From assembly GCF_009829325.1 (NCBI RefSeq), contig NZ_VUOS01000009.1, positions 1 to 64,000 of the forward strand: a DNA stretch of 64,000 bases. The letters are read 5' to 3'. The notes under the pieces were generated by a model. It made no database searches and was not told the DNA's origin. It was given only the letters and a program-made list of their open reading frames with translations. The stretch comes from Nocardia sp. CY41. Its GTDB lineage: Bacteria > Actinomycetota > Actinomycetes > Mycobacteriales > Mycobacteriaceae. Below, piece by piece: positions 1 to 7,405 of the stretch (position 1 is its first letter; each line of letters opens with the position of its first letter). Position numbers and translations under genes: made by a program.

Positions 1-2
1 GC

Positions 3-347
3 TCCGGCTCGACCGACGCGCTGGACTGGCTCGCCCTCGACGACCCCACCCTCGTCGCCGAGATCGCCGCCGAATCCCCCCGCCCGGTCACCTACGCCCA
101 CCGCACCCGCGCCCTGCGCGGCAGCGACGCGGCTTTCGTCGGGGAGCAGATCCTGAGCTACGACGACTTGGCGGCCGCCTCCGCGCAATTGCGCGACCGC
201 GCCGAACTCACCTACGAGTCCGAAATAGTGCAGCACGAGGAACCAGGATCGTCGGCCGCTTTGATCGAACTGGTCGCCGCAGGCACGGTCGGCGCATCGG
301 TCGTCCTGGACGACGACAGTGCGGTGCCGACGGGCGAATGCGCGTAA
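3..347 (+). CDS. C-terminal part of an unidentified protein (cut by window edge)
   Basis: An open frame runs in from the window edge and ends at a TAA just before a strong hairpin. About 114 residues are visible. Codon use is typical of the window. The segment AAFVGEQILSYDDLAAAS followed by a stretch ending in LVAAGTVGASVVLDDD weakly recalls the start of the N-terminal domain of adenylate-forming acyl-CoA ligases (the part that reads LTYAELDARV and AGAVVVPLDP in those enzymes). The core motifs of that family are absent, so the protein may be a degenerate or partial relative. The match is impressionistic and I would not assign a function. Confidence 0.6.
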   Translation, partial: SGSTDALDWLALDDPTLVAEIAAESPRPVTYAHRTRALRGSDAAFVGEQILSYDDLAAASAQLRDRAELTYESEIVQHEEPGSSAALIELVAAGTVGASVVLDDDSAVPTGECA

Positions 348-349
348 CC

Positions 350-389
350 GGTTGATCGGCCCGGCTCGCCGGAGCCGGGCCGATCAACC
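350..389. terminator. Bidirectional terminator hairpin
   Basis: A perfect 18-bp inverted repeat (arms 350-367 and 372-389) with a 4-base GCCG loop begins three bases after the upstream stop codon and ends 15 bases before the stop of the converging uppP gene. It has no U-tract, as usual in high-GC actinobacteria. Its position between two converging genes fits termination of both transcripts. Confidence 0.85.
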
Positions 390-404
390 TCCGGCGAGGC
401 GATC

Positions 405-1337
405 TCAGCCGAAGTGGACGAGTGAGACAGTCCCCGCGGCAATGCAATACACCGCGAACGGCAAGAGGGTGCGGGTCTGGAAGTACCGCTCCAGGAACCG
501 TACTGCCAGCCAGGACGACAGCCCGGAGACGATCGCGCCGACCAGCACCGGCCCTCGGATGCCGTCGGTCTCCGGGCCCACCAGTTCGGGAATCTCGAGC
601 AGACCCGCGCCCAGAATCGCCGGGGTGGCCAGCAGGAACGCGAACTTGGCCGCGTGCTCGTGCGCGAGACCACGCCACAAACCGCCGACCATGGTCAAGC
701 CCGCGCGGCTGAAACCGGTCAGCAGCGCGCCGACCTGGGCGAAGCCGATCCCCAGCGCATCCGGCGCCCCGAGGGCGGCCAGCGGCCGATCGGATTGGCG
801 ACGGGTCTCCGCCTCGGCGGTGAGCGTGCCGCGCCGGGCCTCCTGCCGGGCGAACCGTCGGCCGTATTCGGCCAGGGACGGCTCGTTTCGTCGGCGCAGT
901 CCCTCGCCGATGATCAGCACGACACCGTTGAGCGCCAGGAAGAAAGCGGCGTAGACGGGCGTCCCGAACACGGCGTGCAGCGGATGCTCCAGCAGAAAGC
1001 CGAGGACGCCGACGGGAATGGTGGCGATGACGATCAGCCACGCCAGCCGCTGGGGAATGGTGTCGAGCCGCCCGGTGCGCAGCGTGGTGAACAGACCCGC
1101 GACGATCGCGCACCAGTCGCGCCAGTAGTAGCCGAGCAGCGCCACCGCGGTCGCCACGTGCAGCGCCACCACGAACGCCAGATACGGTGCGCCGGACTCG
1201 CCCTCGCCGGTGAGCTTCGCCCAATCGCCGCCCAGCCATGCCGCGACCAGCACGGAGTGGCCGAGGCTGGAAATCGGGAACAGTTCGGTGACACCCTGCA
1301 CCGCACCGATGACAGTCGCTTGGAAGTAAGTGAGCAT
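405..1337 (-). CDS. uppP: Undecaprenyl-diphosphatase (UppP/BacA)
   Basis: Integral membrane phosphatase that converts undecaprenyl diphosphate to the monophosphate, recycling the lipid carrier for peptidoglycan and arabinogalactan synthesis. The 310-residue product starts MLTYFQATVIGAVQGVTELF, which carries the family's N-terminal acidic motif (VQGVTELFPISSLGHS). The second signature, usually PGxSRSG, reads TGFSRAGLT here: the Ser-Arg pair is kept but the flanking Pro and second Ser are lost. Six to eight hydrophobic segments are visible. The ATG at 1337 follows GGGGAC; an in-frame extension of 33 residues upstream is hydrophilic and unlike the family, so it was dropped. Length is slightly above the usual 270-280 because of a charged loop around residues 160-185. 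Confidence 0.92.
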   Translation of the reverse strand: MLTYFQATVIGAVQGVTELFPISSLGHSVLVAAWLGGDWAKLTGEGESGAPYLAFVVALHVATAVALLGYYWRDWCAIVAGLFTTLRTGRLDTIPQRLAWLIVIATIPVGVLGFLLEHPLHAVFGTPVYAAFFLALNGVVLIIGEGLRRRNEPSLAEYGRRFARQEARRGTLTAEAETRRQSDRPLAALGAPDALGIGFAQVGALLTGFSRAGLTMVGGLWRGLAHEHAAKFAFLLATPAILGAGLLEIPELVGPETDGIRGPVLVGAIVSGLSSWLAVRFLERYFQTRTLLPFAVYCIAAGTVSLVHFG

Positions 1338-1665
1338 CGTCCCCGAGTCTCGCACGCCCGCAACGCAATCATGGGAGGGCCTCCGCTCGGCCGGGAGCCG
1401 GTCGGCGACGACAGCTGTCCCGCCGCGGCCTCGCACCGCTGCGGCAGTGCCGTGCAGTCGAAGCCGCGGACGGACCGCTCAGGACGGCGAGCCGGTGTCG
1501 GGAGCCGGTCGATCGGAAGGAATCGACCGGCGGTCGGCAGCGAGGGGGTAGGTCTGTCGAGCGCCGGAGTGTGCAGGTGGCGATGACGTTGCGGCGCTGT
1601 GCGTCCGGATCACATCCGCGGGCCCGAACGGTGTCGACGACCCACCATCGGAGAGGTCGACGCGT
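1338..1665. other. Gene-free stretch, 328 bases
   Basis: Upstream of uppP and downstream of the aldolase remnant. Short open frames exist on both strands but none has a ribosome binding site, a recognisable product or consistent third-position GC. I see no hairpin or repeat. It probably holds the uppP promoter and decayed sequence. Confidence 0.5.
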
Positions 1666-2085
1666 TCAGTCCGCGGCGCGGCCGGTTTCGGCGAGCAAGT
1701 CGAGTGCGATGTCCACGATGAGATCCTCTTGCCCGCCCACCAGCCCGCGGCGTCCCGCCTCGAGCAGGATCGTGCGCACGTCTATCCCGTAGCGCCGCGA
1801 GGCGGTTTCGGCGTGCCGCAGGAAGGACGAGTAGACCCCGGCGTACCCGAGAGTCAGGGTTTCCCGGTCGACGCGCACCGGGCGATCCTGCAATGGCCGC
1901 ACCAGGTCGTCGGCGGCGTCTTGCAGGGCGAACAGATCGCAGTTGTGCTTCCAGCCGAGCAGGTCGGCGACGGCGACGAACGGTTCGATCGGGCAGTTGC
2001 CCGCACCGGCCCCGTGTCCGGCGAGCGAGGCGTCCACGCGATCAGCGTGGCAGGGCCGTCCCACCGGTTCCATCCCGATGCCCAC
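1666..2085 (-). pseudogene. Remnant of 4-hydroxy-2-oxovalerate aldolase (HsaF/DmpG/BphI type)
   Basis: The last 115 or so residues match the C-terminal domain of the aldolase that splits 4-hydroxy-2-oxoacids in meta-cleavage pathways. Clear family features are [20 protein letters not shown], the DAADDLVRP stretch, [15 protein letters not shown] and [12 protein letters not shown]. The intact enzyme is about 340 residues with an N-terminal TIM barrel carrying the metal ligands; none of that is present. Upstream of the VDASL motif the frame becomes unrelated ([16 protein letters not shown]), so the conserved VANSxAAVxAGA segment is already scrambled. No acetaldehyde dehydrogenase (HsaG) or hydratase (HsaE) gene lies nearby. 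It is a 5-prime-truncated, probably non-functional relic of a catabolic operon. Confidence 0.8.
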
Positions 2086-2186
2086 GCGGCCTCCGTCCGC
2101 GCGGCCGCCGAGGGCATCGGACTCACCCTTACCCGGCGGGCTCGAATGTTGCGCATACCGCCGCCCTGAGCGGAGCGCACGAAGAA

Positions 2187-2218
2187 GACCCCGTCCGGCC
2201 CGGCAGCCGGACGGGGTC
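2187..2218 (-). terminator. Terminator hairpin after the secreted-protein gene
   Basis: Perfect 13-bp inverted repeat (2187-2199 and 2206-2218) with a 6-base loop, 40 bases after the stop codon of the minus-strand secreted-protein gene. On that strand it is followed by TTCTTC, a short pyrimidine tract. Confidence 0.8.
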
Positions 2219-2258
2219 GACTGTCCCCCAGCGACGTCGCTGGGATCCTTCCCACTAT

Positions 2259-2957
2259 CTACTTGGCCGGCGCCACTGGCGGCTGGTTGATCGTGGTGAA
2301 GTACTGGATCGCGGCACCGAGCGCCACCGGAGCGGTGACCAGGATCTGACCGGCCACGGTGCCGAGCGCGCCGACGGCGATGATGCCGCCGAGGCAGCCG
2401 ATGGCCGCCGCCGGGATGAACGCACCGAACAAGCCGACGATCGTCGAGGCGGCGACGGTCGCCCCGGCGATGCCGCCGAGAACGCAGCCGACGGCGCCGC
2501 CGCCGAGGCCGCCGACCAGGGTGCCGATGGTGGCGCCCATGGTGATCGTGCTGGTCAGTCTCGTCCAGGCCGCCTGCTCACGGTCGTAGTCGGTCTTCCA
2601 GGGCGCTTTGTCCTCGAACGGCAGGGCGACCGGCTTGTAGACCGCGTGCGCCAAGTCGAATCGCGGGGTCAGCGTCGCGGTGCGATCGGCGATGTCGGCC
2701 GCGATCGGGAACTCGAAGTCATCCACCCGGAACGTCAGCGGCATGCCGGTGAGCACGGCGCCGTTGGCAGCCTCGACCTTGAACACGCCGTCCTCGACGA
2801 CCATGGAACCGGCATCGGTCGTGACGATGGACTGGGTGTCGGTGGCGCGTGCCGTGAAGCCGACGGCGTCATCCGCTTCGGGCTGGGCACCGGCCGAGCC
2901 GGAGGCGATCCCGACCGCGGCGACGAGACCGGCGGCCACCGTAACGATTTTCCTCAT
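2259..2957 (-). CDS. Secreted/cell-envelope protein with glycine-rich hydrophobic C-terminal half (DUF8020-like)
   Basis: A 232-residue protein with a clear signal peptide: [20 protein letters not shown] followed by an SAGAQ cleavage site. Residues about 28-110 form a polar domain ([38 protein letters not shown]) that resembles a domain common in Nocardia secreted proteins; I recall this as DUF8020 but could not check it. Residues 140-225 are Gly/Ala-rich with long hydrophobic stretches and three cysteines, like a membrane-inserted hairpin or glycine-zipper region. Start chosen for the AGAGGAAAG ribosome site seven bases upstream; a 40-residue in-frame extension before it would bury the signal peptide. 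Function unknown. Confidence 0.85.
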   Translation of the reverse strand: MRKIVTVAAGLVAAVGIASGSAGAQPEADDAVGFTARATDTQSIVTTDAGSMVVEDGVFKVEAANGAVLTGMPLTFRVDDFEFPIAADIADRTATLTPRFDLAHAVYKPVALPFEDKAPWKTDYDREQAAWTRLTSTITMGATIGTLVGGLGGGAVGCVLGGIAGATVAASTIVGLFGAFIPAAAIGCLGGIIAVGALGTVAGQILVTAPVALGAAIQYFTTINQPPVAPAK

Positions 2958-3464
2958 CTTTTTCTTTCCTCTCGGCTTCCTTGTGGGTTCGGGCGCGCCG
3001 AGTGCGCCGCACGCCGGACGCGGATCACGTCCGGCACCTCCCGCCGTGATGTGCCATGGGGTCCAGGTGCGACCCACATCACTTCTACGCAGGAACTAGT
3101 GGCACGGTGCCCGACCACGGTTTACGCGGTCAACGCATCCGGTCCGCTCAGCGGACCCGACCGGGTCGAGAGTGCTGATGTTCGGAAATTCGAGACGCTT
3201 CGCGCAGGTACCGGAGTCCCACTTTCGAGCACGACGGCATCGCCGAGGCGCGGCACCGGAAGCCGCGAACATCCGCTGAGCGGGGTGCGGGGACCAGATC
3301 CGCGAGGGGCACGCTAAGCGATCTTGGCTATCGCGCAGCGGGCACTACGGCAGTTAGCCGCGAGTGACCTCTTTGGTGAGGGTGACTGGGGTGAAGGCTC
3401 TTCCGCCAGAAATCCGGCGGTAGCGAGTTATGGCAGATGGTGCGCCGCGATCTGCCATAAATCC
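2958..3464. other. Intergenic region with an inverted repeat
   Basis: About 500 bases with no convincing gene. It contains an 8-bp inverted repeat, GTGATGTG at 3046-3053 and CACATCAC at 3075-3082, about 90 bases upstream of the secreted-protein start, where an operator could sit. The rest shows no recognisable element apart from the nested repeat listed separately at its end. Confidence 0.45.
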
Positions 3465-3478
3465 TTAACGCCGGATTT
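3410..3478. repeat. Nested (two-tier) inverted repeat
   Basis: An outer 10-bp perfect inverted repeat (AAATCCGGCG at 3410-3419 and its complement at 3469-3478) encloses an inner 11-bp perfect repeat (3428-3438 and 3450-3460, TTATGGCAGAT) with an 11-base loop. The structure covers the stop codon of the zinc-ribbon gene and the bases just after it, so it may terminate or stabilise that transcript. It could equally be a folded remnant of a small mobile element. Confidence 0.6.
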
Positions 3479-3875
3479 CCGGCCGACGCTCCCTATCCCG
3501 TGCTGCGCTCGGCAGACGGTCGCCGATTGTGGGATCGGCCGTGGCCAGCGCCTCGGCGATCGACATACCTGTGCGTTCGGCGAGAATCAGCCGCTCCCGA
3601 ACTTCGTGCGGCGTGCGGGGCCGATAGCCAGGACCGGTGCCACAGCAGCCGCCGTAGAAGTTCAGCCCGGAAGTGAGCACGGCCTCGAGCGCTCGCCACC
3701 CTGTCTTGTCGACCTTCCTGGGCACCTCCAGGTGCGGCCCGGCGTCGATGAGATCCCCACGGCATTGCGGGCAGTGCTCTGGCCCATGTCCGATCGAGTG
3801 TTTGTAAGAAACCCGGCAGCGCAGGCACACCAGATGTGTCCGGCTGGGGTAGATACACATGTGGGCAGCGTACAT
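3465..3875 (-). CDS. Small zinc-ribbon-like protein, conserved in actinobacteria, function unknown
   Basis: A 136-residue protein with two CxxC pairs (CLRC and CPQC, 15 residues apart), which form a likely zinc knuckle near the N-terminus. Conserved-looking blocks follow: RKVDKTGWRALEAVL, GGCCGTGPGYRPRT and EVRERLILAERTG. I know this arrangement from small actinobacterial proteins that databases sometimes mislabel as 1-deoxyxylulose-5-phosphate synthase, which it clearly is not. The start is uncertain: ATG at 3875 is used here, ATG at 3860 is equally possible, and neither has a clear ribosome site. Role unknown. Confidence 0.6.
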   Translation of the reverse strand: MYAAHMCIYPSRTHLVCLRCRVSYKHSIGHGPEHCPQCRGDLIDAGPHLEVPRKVDKTGWRALEAVLTSGLNFYGGCCGTGPGYRPRTPHEVRERLILAERTGMSIAEALATADPTIGDRLPSAARDRERRPEIRR

Positions 3876-4240
3876 TCGCGGCTCTATCGGGTCGAGCCAT
3901 TCCTGAGCTGGACGGCACAAGGCCCAGACTCTGAGAAGTCACGCCCCGATCGGTCGACTCAGTACCGAATCGACCACTTCCGCGGCCGTGTTCAACTCTG
4001 CGCCGGCGTCTGCCAAGCATCGTTCGCAATCGCTCAGCACCCGGCCTGCCGGGCGATACCCTCGCCGGGTGCCCTACAAGCCTTCCCCCGCACCGCAGAT
4101 GTGGCGCACGGCAGAGCATGAGGTCCGTACGACCCCACATGCCTGAGCGTCGTCGTAGCAACCTGGTCGCGGTGTGGCGACGGCTACGTCGGCACGCGGC
4201 AAGAATCGGCCGGATGGACGAACTCCCCGGCCGACGTCCG
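3876..4240. other. Gene-free stretch of about 360 bases
   Basis: Lies between the IclR gene and the zinc-ribbon gene, both on the minus strand. Open frames here are antisense or out-of-frame continuations without ribosome sites. Nothing recognised. Confidence 0.4.
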
Positions 4241-4984
4241 CTAGGCCGAGCGCGCCGGCGAGCCAAGCGTCCGATTGATTCCGAGACCCGCGGACTTCAG
4301 CTGAACCGACATCCGGTCGAGGTTCATCCGCGCAGTGGTCGTGGACATTCCCACCGCTCCCACCAGCACCGATTGCGGGCCGAACACGGGGACTGCCGCA
4401 CTCACCACGCCGAGGGATACCTCTTCGGCCTCCACAGCCAGCATGTTCTGCCGCACGGTGGCGAGCTGGCGATACAGTTGCGCGGCCGACGCGACCGTCC
4501 GCCGCGTGAACGTGAACAGCCCGTGGTCGACCACTTGTGCGACCACATCGCCGGCGGAGAACGCCAGAATCGCCTTGCCCGTCGCGGTCGCGTACAGCGG
4601 CAGCCGCCCCGCCACCCGCGTCGGGATCTCCACCGCGCCGTGACCGGACAGCTTCTCGATATAGAGCACATCCAGACCGTCGCGGATCGCGAAATGCACC
4701 GTCGCGCCGGTCGCGCCCTGCAGTTCCTGCAGATACGGCAGGGCCGCGTCGCGGAGAACCCGTTGCGTGGGCACCAGCTGCCCCAGCTCGAACAGGCGCA
4801 GGCCGAGCCGATACTTCGTTCCGGCGCGTTCGAGGACACCCCACTCGACCAGAGCGTTCGCCAGCCGATGCGTCGTCGCCTTGGTTACGCCGCTGCGACG
4901 GGACAGTTCGGTGAGCGACAAGGCCACCGAGTCGGCGTCGAACGCTTCGAGCAGCAACCGCGCTTTGCCGAGTACCGATTGCAT
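4241..4984 (-). CDS. IclR-family transcriptional regulator
   Basis: A 247-residue DNA-binding repressor or activator of the IclR family. The N-terminal winged helix-turn-helix spans residues 5-65 (SLTELSRRSGVTKATTHRLANALVEWG), followed by the LGLRLFELG linker and a C-terminal effector domain (GATVHFAIRDGLDVLYIEK, then LYATATGKAILA). The ATG at 4984 gives the usual short start MQSVLGKARLLLEAF; 20 extra in-frame residues upstream lack a ribosome site. No adjacent catabolic operon makes the target obvious. The nearest minus-strand gene downstream is the zinc-ribbon gene, and a promoter-like region lies on the other strand upstream. Confidence 0.9.
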   Translation of the reverse strand: MQSVLGKARLLLEAFDADSVALSLTELSRRSGVTKATTHRLANALVEWGVLERAGTKYRLGLRLFELGQLVPTQRVLRDAALPYLQELQGATGATVHFAIRDGLDVLYIEKLSGHGAVEIPTRVAGRLPLYATATGKAILAFSAGDVVAQVVDHGLFTFTRRTVASAAQLYRQLATVRQNMLAVEAEEVSLGVVSAAVPVFGPQSVLVGAVGMSTTTARMNLDRMSVQLKSAGLGINRTLGSPARSA

Positions 4985-5172
4985 AAGTCGAGCGCCTCCG
5001 ACGAACCCAGGCGGTCCACTCGCCGGACCAAGTGCGGACACCATACCGTTGCGTATTCGTCGCTGACGATTTACCCACCGCGGTGCTCATGCGCTCGAAA
5101 CCGAGCACAGGCAGGCCCGAAACTCGTCGAAGAGAAGTTCGCTGTCGGGTTCCCACGAGGTATATACATCTG

Positions 5173-5201
5173 TTACATTACCGATGCGGAGCCTATATAA
5201 A
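5173..5201 (+). promoter_or_regulatory. Promoter-like sequence
   Basis: TTACAT (5173-5178) and TATAAA (5196-5201) are 17 bases apart, inside an unusually AT-rich pocket (about 5158-5205) of an otherwise GC-rich region. The spacing is ideal for a vegetative sigma factor. It would read toward the small gene at 5441 with a long leader, or another AT-rich overlapping signal could serve the divergent IclR gene. Confidence 0.4.
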
Positions 5202-5440
5202 CACCTGCTGCTCTTCGTCCGCACGACAAGGCCGTCGCAAGGACATCCGACCCGACAATGACGTCGGAAGGCCGACAAAGCCGTCGGCCGCCCAACGGAT
5301 AGCGCCACACCGCCAGGTGCAGGCCCGCCCTCGCATCACCCGGCGTCCAGGCGAGTCGCGCTGCGCGGTGCGGAAAAGGCCGCAACAATCGTGGGCGACT
5401 CGCCGCCAGATCGGACATTGAGCCGGAGGAAACCATCGAC

Positions 5441-5698
5441 ATGCCGATCAACTTCATGAGTGGGCTCGATTTGATCGCCGCGCTCGACGCGCGCAATGTC
5501 GAAGCCCACCTCGCCGATGCCGTCGAGGGCTGTACGGCATGCGCCACGACCTCGCGGCCTGGGCCCGGGTGCCCCGCCGGCCTCGCCGCGCAGATCCGCG
5601 TCGCCGACTCCGCACCGTCGACGCTGACGGCGATCGAACTGGTTGACAGACTACTCGCCCTGCGCCGGTCACCGGAGCCAGAAACCTCCGGCCGGTAG
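5441..5698 (+). CDS. Small hypothetical protein
   Basis: An 85-residue frame with a good ribosome site (GGAGGAAACC, ten bases before ATG). The first 40 residues (MPINFMSGLDLIAALDARN and onward) look like normal coding sequence for this genome. The second half is less regular, with a Pro/Gly/Cys-rich patch, and may be a frameshifted tail. No family recognised, no signal peptide or membrane segment. It could be the start of a decayed larger gene. Confidence 0.4.
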   Translation: MPINFMSGLDLIAALDARNVEAHLADAVEGCTACATTSRPGPGCPAGLAAQIRVADSAPSTLTAIELVDRLLALRRSPEPETSGR

Positions 5699-6003
5699 CA
5701 CGGCTGCACAACGCACCAGCGCGGCATCTGCCGGCAGGCCGGTTGCGGTCGCCATGCACGAGCGACTCCTGTCCGTCGTTCAGGCGCCGCGGCATCTACT
5801 GCGAGTCCTCGCGGGAACGCCCGCGCGGTCGAGCGGGCATGCAAGCCGCACCAGACGTCGGCACCGCGTCTTCGGTCGTCAGCGGCGTGATTCGAACGGT
5901 CGCTCCCAGAAGATGCGGCGCAGCGCTCGAAGGTCCGCGATCCGGTCGACACCAGGCGACCGGCGAACGCAGCCGCGACGGGACGCGAGCCGTCGGGATG
6001 GCG
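5699..6003. other. Gene-free stretch of about 300 bases
   Basis: Lies between the small gene ending at 5698 and the tiny minus-strand gene. Open frames on both strands are poor in third-position GC or carry no ribosome site. Nothing recognised. Confidence 0.4.
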
Positions 6004-6144
6004 TCAGCTCTGCGTCGTGGTCTGCGTGCGGGGGAATCGGTGGCCCATGACATCCGCCCACCATGCGCTCAACGCGCTGGACTCGGGCCAGATGATCCGG
6101 TCTCGGTCGTCGTCGATGCTGGGCACGTTCGCGTCCTCGATCAC
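6004..6144 (-). CDS. Tiny hypothetical protein downstream of cydB
   Basis: A 46-residue frame starting at GTG, whose first four bases overlap the TGA of the tiny gene upstream (GTGA). About 91 percent of its third codon positions are G or C, matching real genes here and well above the flanking sequence. AAAGGA lies seven bases upstream of the start. The product is acidic at the start (VIEDANVPSIDDDRDR) and carries three tryptophans (IIWPE, SAWWADV). I recognise no family. It could be a true small protein or the surviving end of a larger gene. Confidence 0.45.
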   Translation of the reverse strand: MIEDANVPSIDDDRDRIIWPESSALSAWWADVMGHRFPRTQTTTQS

Positions 6145-6320
6145 GATGCAATCCTTTGCGCCATCAATCCTTCGGAAGAAGCACCTCCCGCTCCGGTCAT
6201 CGAGCGGTGGCACTGATTGCGTACCGGCGCGACCGCGCTGTCGGGCCGATACGTGCACCGGGTACCACCGCGGACCGTAAACAAACCGTTCTTCCGGTAC
6301 CCGCCCCGAATCTCCGTCAC
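6141..6320 (-). CDS. Tiny hypothetical protein between cydB and the next small gene
   Basis: A 59-residue GTG-start frame with a strong ribosome site (GGAGGAGAACC), 53 bases after the cydB stop. It ends in TGA overlapping the start of the next tiny frame. It is basic and hydrophilic (begins VTEIRGGYRKNGLFTVRGG), so it is not the hydrophobic CydX/CydH-type subunit of cytochrome bd. Third-position GC is only about 70 percent, lower than real genes nearby, so the case rests on the ribosome site and the coupled arrangement. Confidence 0.35.
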   Translation of the reverse strand: MTEIRGGYRKNGLFTVRGGTRCTYRPDSAVAPVRNQCHRSMTGAGGASSEGLMAQRIAS

Positions 6321-6373
6321 ACGGTTCTCCTCCGGCGAGGGTAGGTCTCGGGCCAGGGCATTTGATCGGACTT

Positions 6374-7402
6374 CTACGCGTTCTCCGGGGATCGAGCGGG
6401 CTCGTCGCGGACCCACGCGTCGGTCTGGGTCAGCCAGAACAGATAGGCCAGCGCCGGGAGCACCGTGACGGCGGCGACCGCGACCACGGCGAGCAGTCCG
6501 ACCAGGGTCGCTCGCGCACCCGCGGCATCCGCGATGAGCATCTCGTCGACCAGGATCCACGGCGTCTGCGCGACCGCCCACCCGACGACGATCGCGGCGA
6601 CCGCGACCGTCGCGGGCACGCGGGCCCACGCGAATCGGCGCCGGTACACCAGCACCAGGGTGAGTACACCCGCGGCGGCCGAGAGCGCGATCAGCGGCAA
6701 GGCGCGCCCGAGCAGTCCAGCGCCCAGGGTCGGTGCATCGTGCCGGATCGGAGCGATCGCGGCGATCGCGACCGCGCCGGTCACGCCACCGACGATCAGC
6801 GTGCGGGAGCGCAGGTAACCGGCGAGCGTGTCGTCGCCCGAACGAGCGGCGTCCGCGGTGAGAAAGACCCCGGCCAGGAAGGCGGACGTTCCGACAGCCA
6901 GCGTCCCGCCCAGGATGGATGTCGGATTCAGCCACGAATGCACCCGGTCGCCGTACCCCTCGGCGGGCACCCGGCCGGACGCGATCGCGCCGACGGCGGT
7001 GCCGAAGAAGAACGGCGTGATGAGCGACGCGCCGGCGAACAAGGCGCCGAACAGGCGAGCCTGGCGCAGGGTCGCGGAGTACTTGCGGAACGCGAAGTTC
7101 GCCCCGCGCAGCACGATACCGAGCAGGGCCAGGCTCATCGGGACGAACAAAGTGGTCATGATCGCGGCGAACGCCGTCGGGTAGGCGGTCCACAGGAACA
7201 CCAGGATGTAGATCAACCAGACATGATTGGCTTCCCAGACCGGCCCGATGCTGTAGTCGATGAGCACGCGCAGGCGGCTGCCGCGCCGGGGCCCGCCCGC
7301 GGTCAGGTCCCAGAATCCGGAGCCGAAGTCCGCGCCGGCGAACAGCGCGTACAACACCACTCCGGTGAACATCGCCGTCGCGACCACGTCCGAAAGGTCC
7401 AT
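6374..7402 (-). CDS. cydB: Cytochrome bd ubiquinol/menaquinol oxidase subunit II (CydB)
   Basis: Membrane subunit of the high-affinity bd oxidase, which reduces oxygen to water with electrons from quinol. The 342-residue product has eight to nine hydrophobic segments. It keeps the CydB landmarks: GADFGSGFWDLTAG near residue 23, the W-containing segment IGPVWEANHVWLI, FRKY, and the SLALLGIVLRGANFAF stretch. It starts three bases after the cydA stop, so the two are co-transcribed. No cydDC (transporter for heme-site assembly) follows; two tiny frames do. Confidence 0.95.
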   Translation of the reverse strand: MDLSDVVATAMFTGVVLYALFAGADFGSGFWDLTAGGPRRGSRLRVLIDYSIGPVWEANHVWLIYILVFLWTAYPTAFAAIMTTLFVPMSLALLGIVLRGANFAFRKYSATLRQARLFGALFAGASLITPFFFGTAVGAIASGRVPAEGYGDRVHSWLNPTSILGGTLAVGTSAFLAGVFLTADAARSGDDTLAGYLRSRTLIVGGVTGAVAIAAIAPIRHDAPTLGAGLLGRALPLIALSAAAGVLTLVLVYRRRFAWARVPATVAVAAIVVGWAVAQTPWILVDEMLIADAAGARATLVGLLAVVAVAAVTVLPALAYLFWLTQTDAWVRDEPARSPENA

Positions 7403-7405
7403 CGG

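Noticed and set aside
1893..3317. Long plus-strand open frame of 474 codons opposite the secreted-protein gene
   Set aside because: It is antisense to genes with signal peptide, ribosome site and terminator, and its product is rich in Arg/Gly/Asp without any family. High-GC DNA makes such shadows.
4074..5156. 360-codon minus-strand frame overlapping the IclR gene
   Set aside because: Same region codes for a clear IclR protein in another frame; the rest is Arg-rich shadow sequence.
6141..6320. CydX/CydH-like small subunit of cytochrome bd
   Set aside because: Those subunits are one hydrophobic helix; this product is basic and polar.
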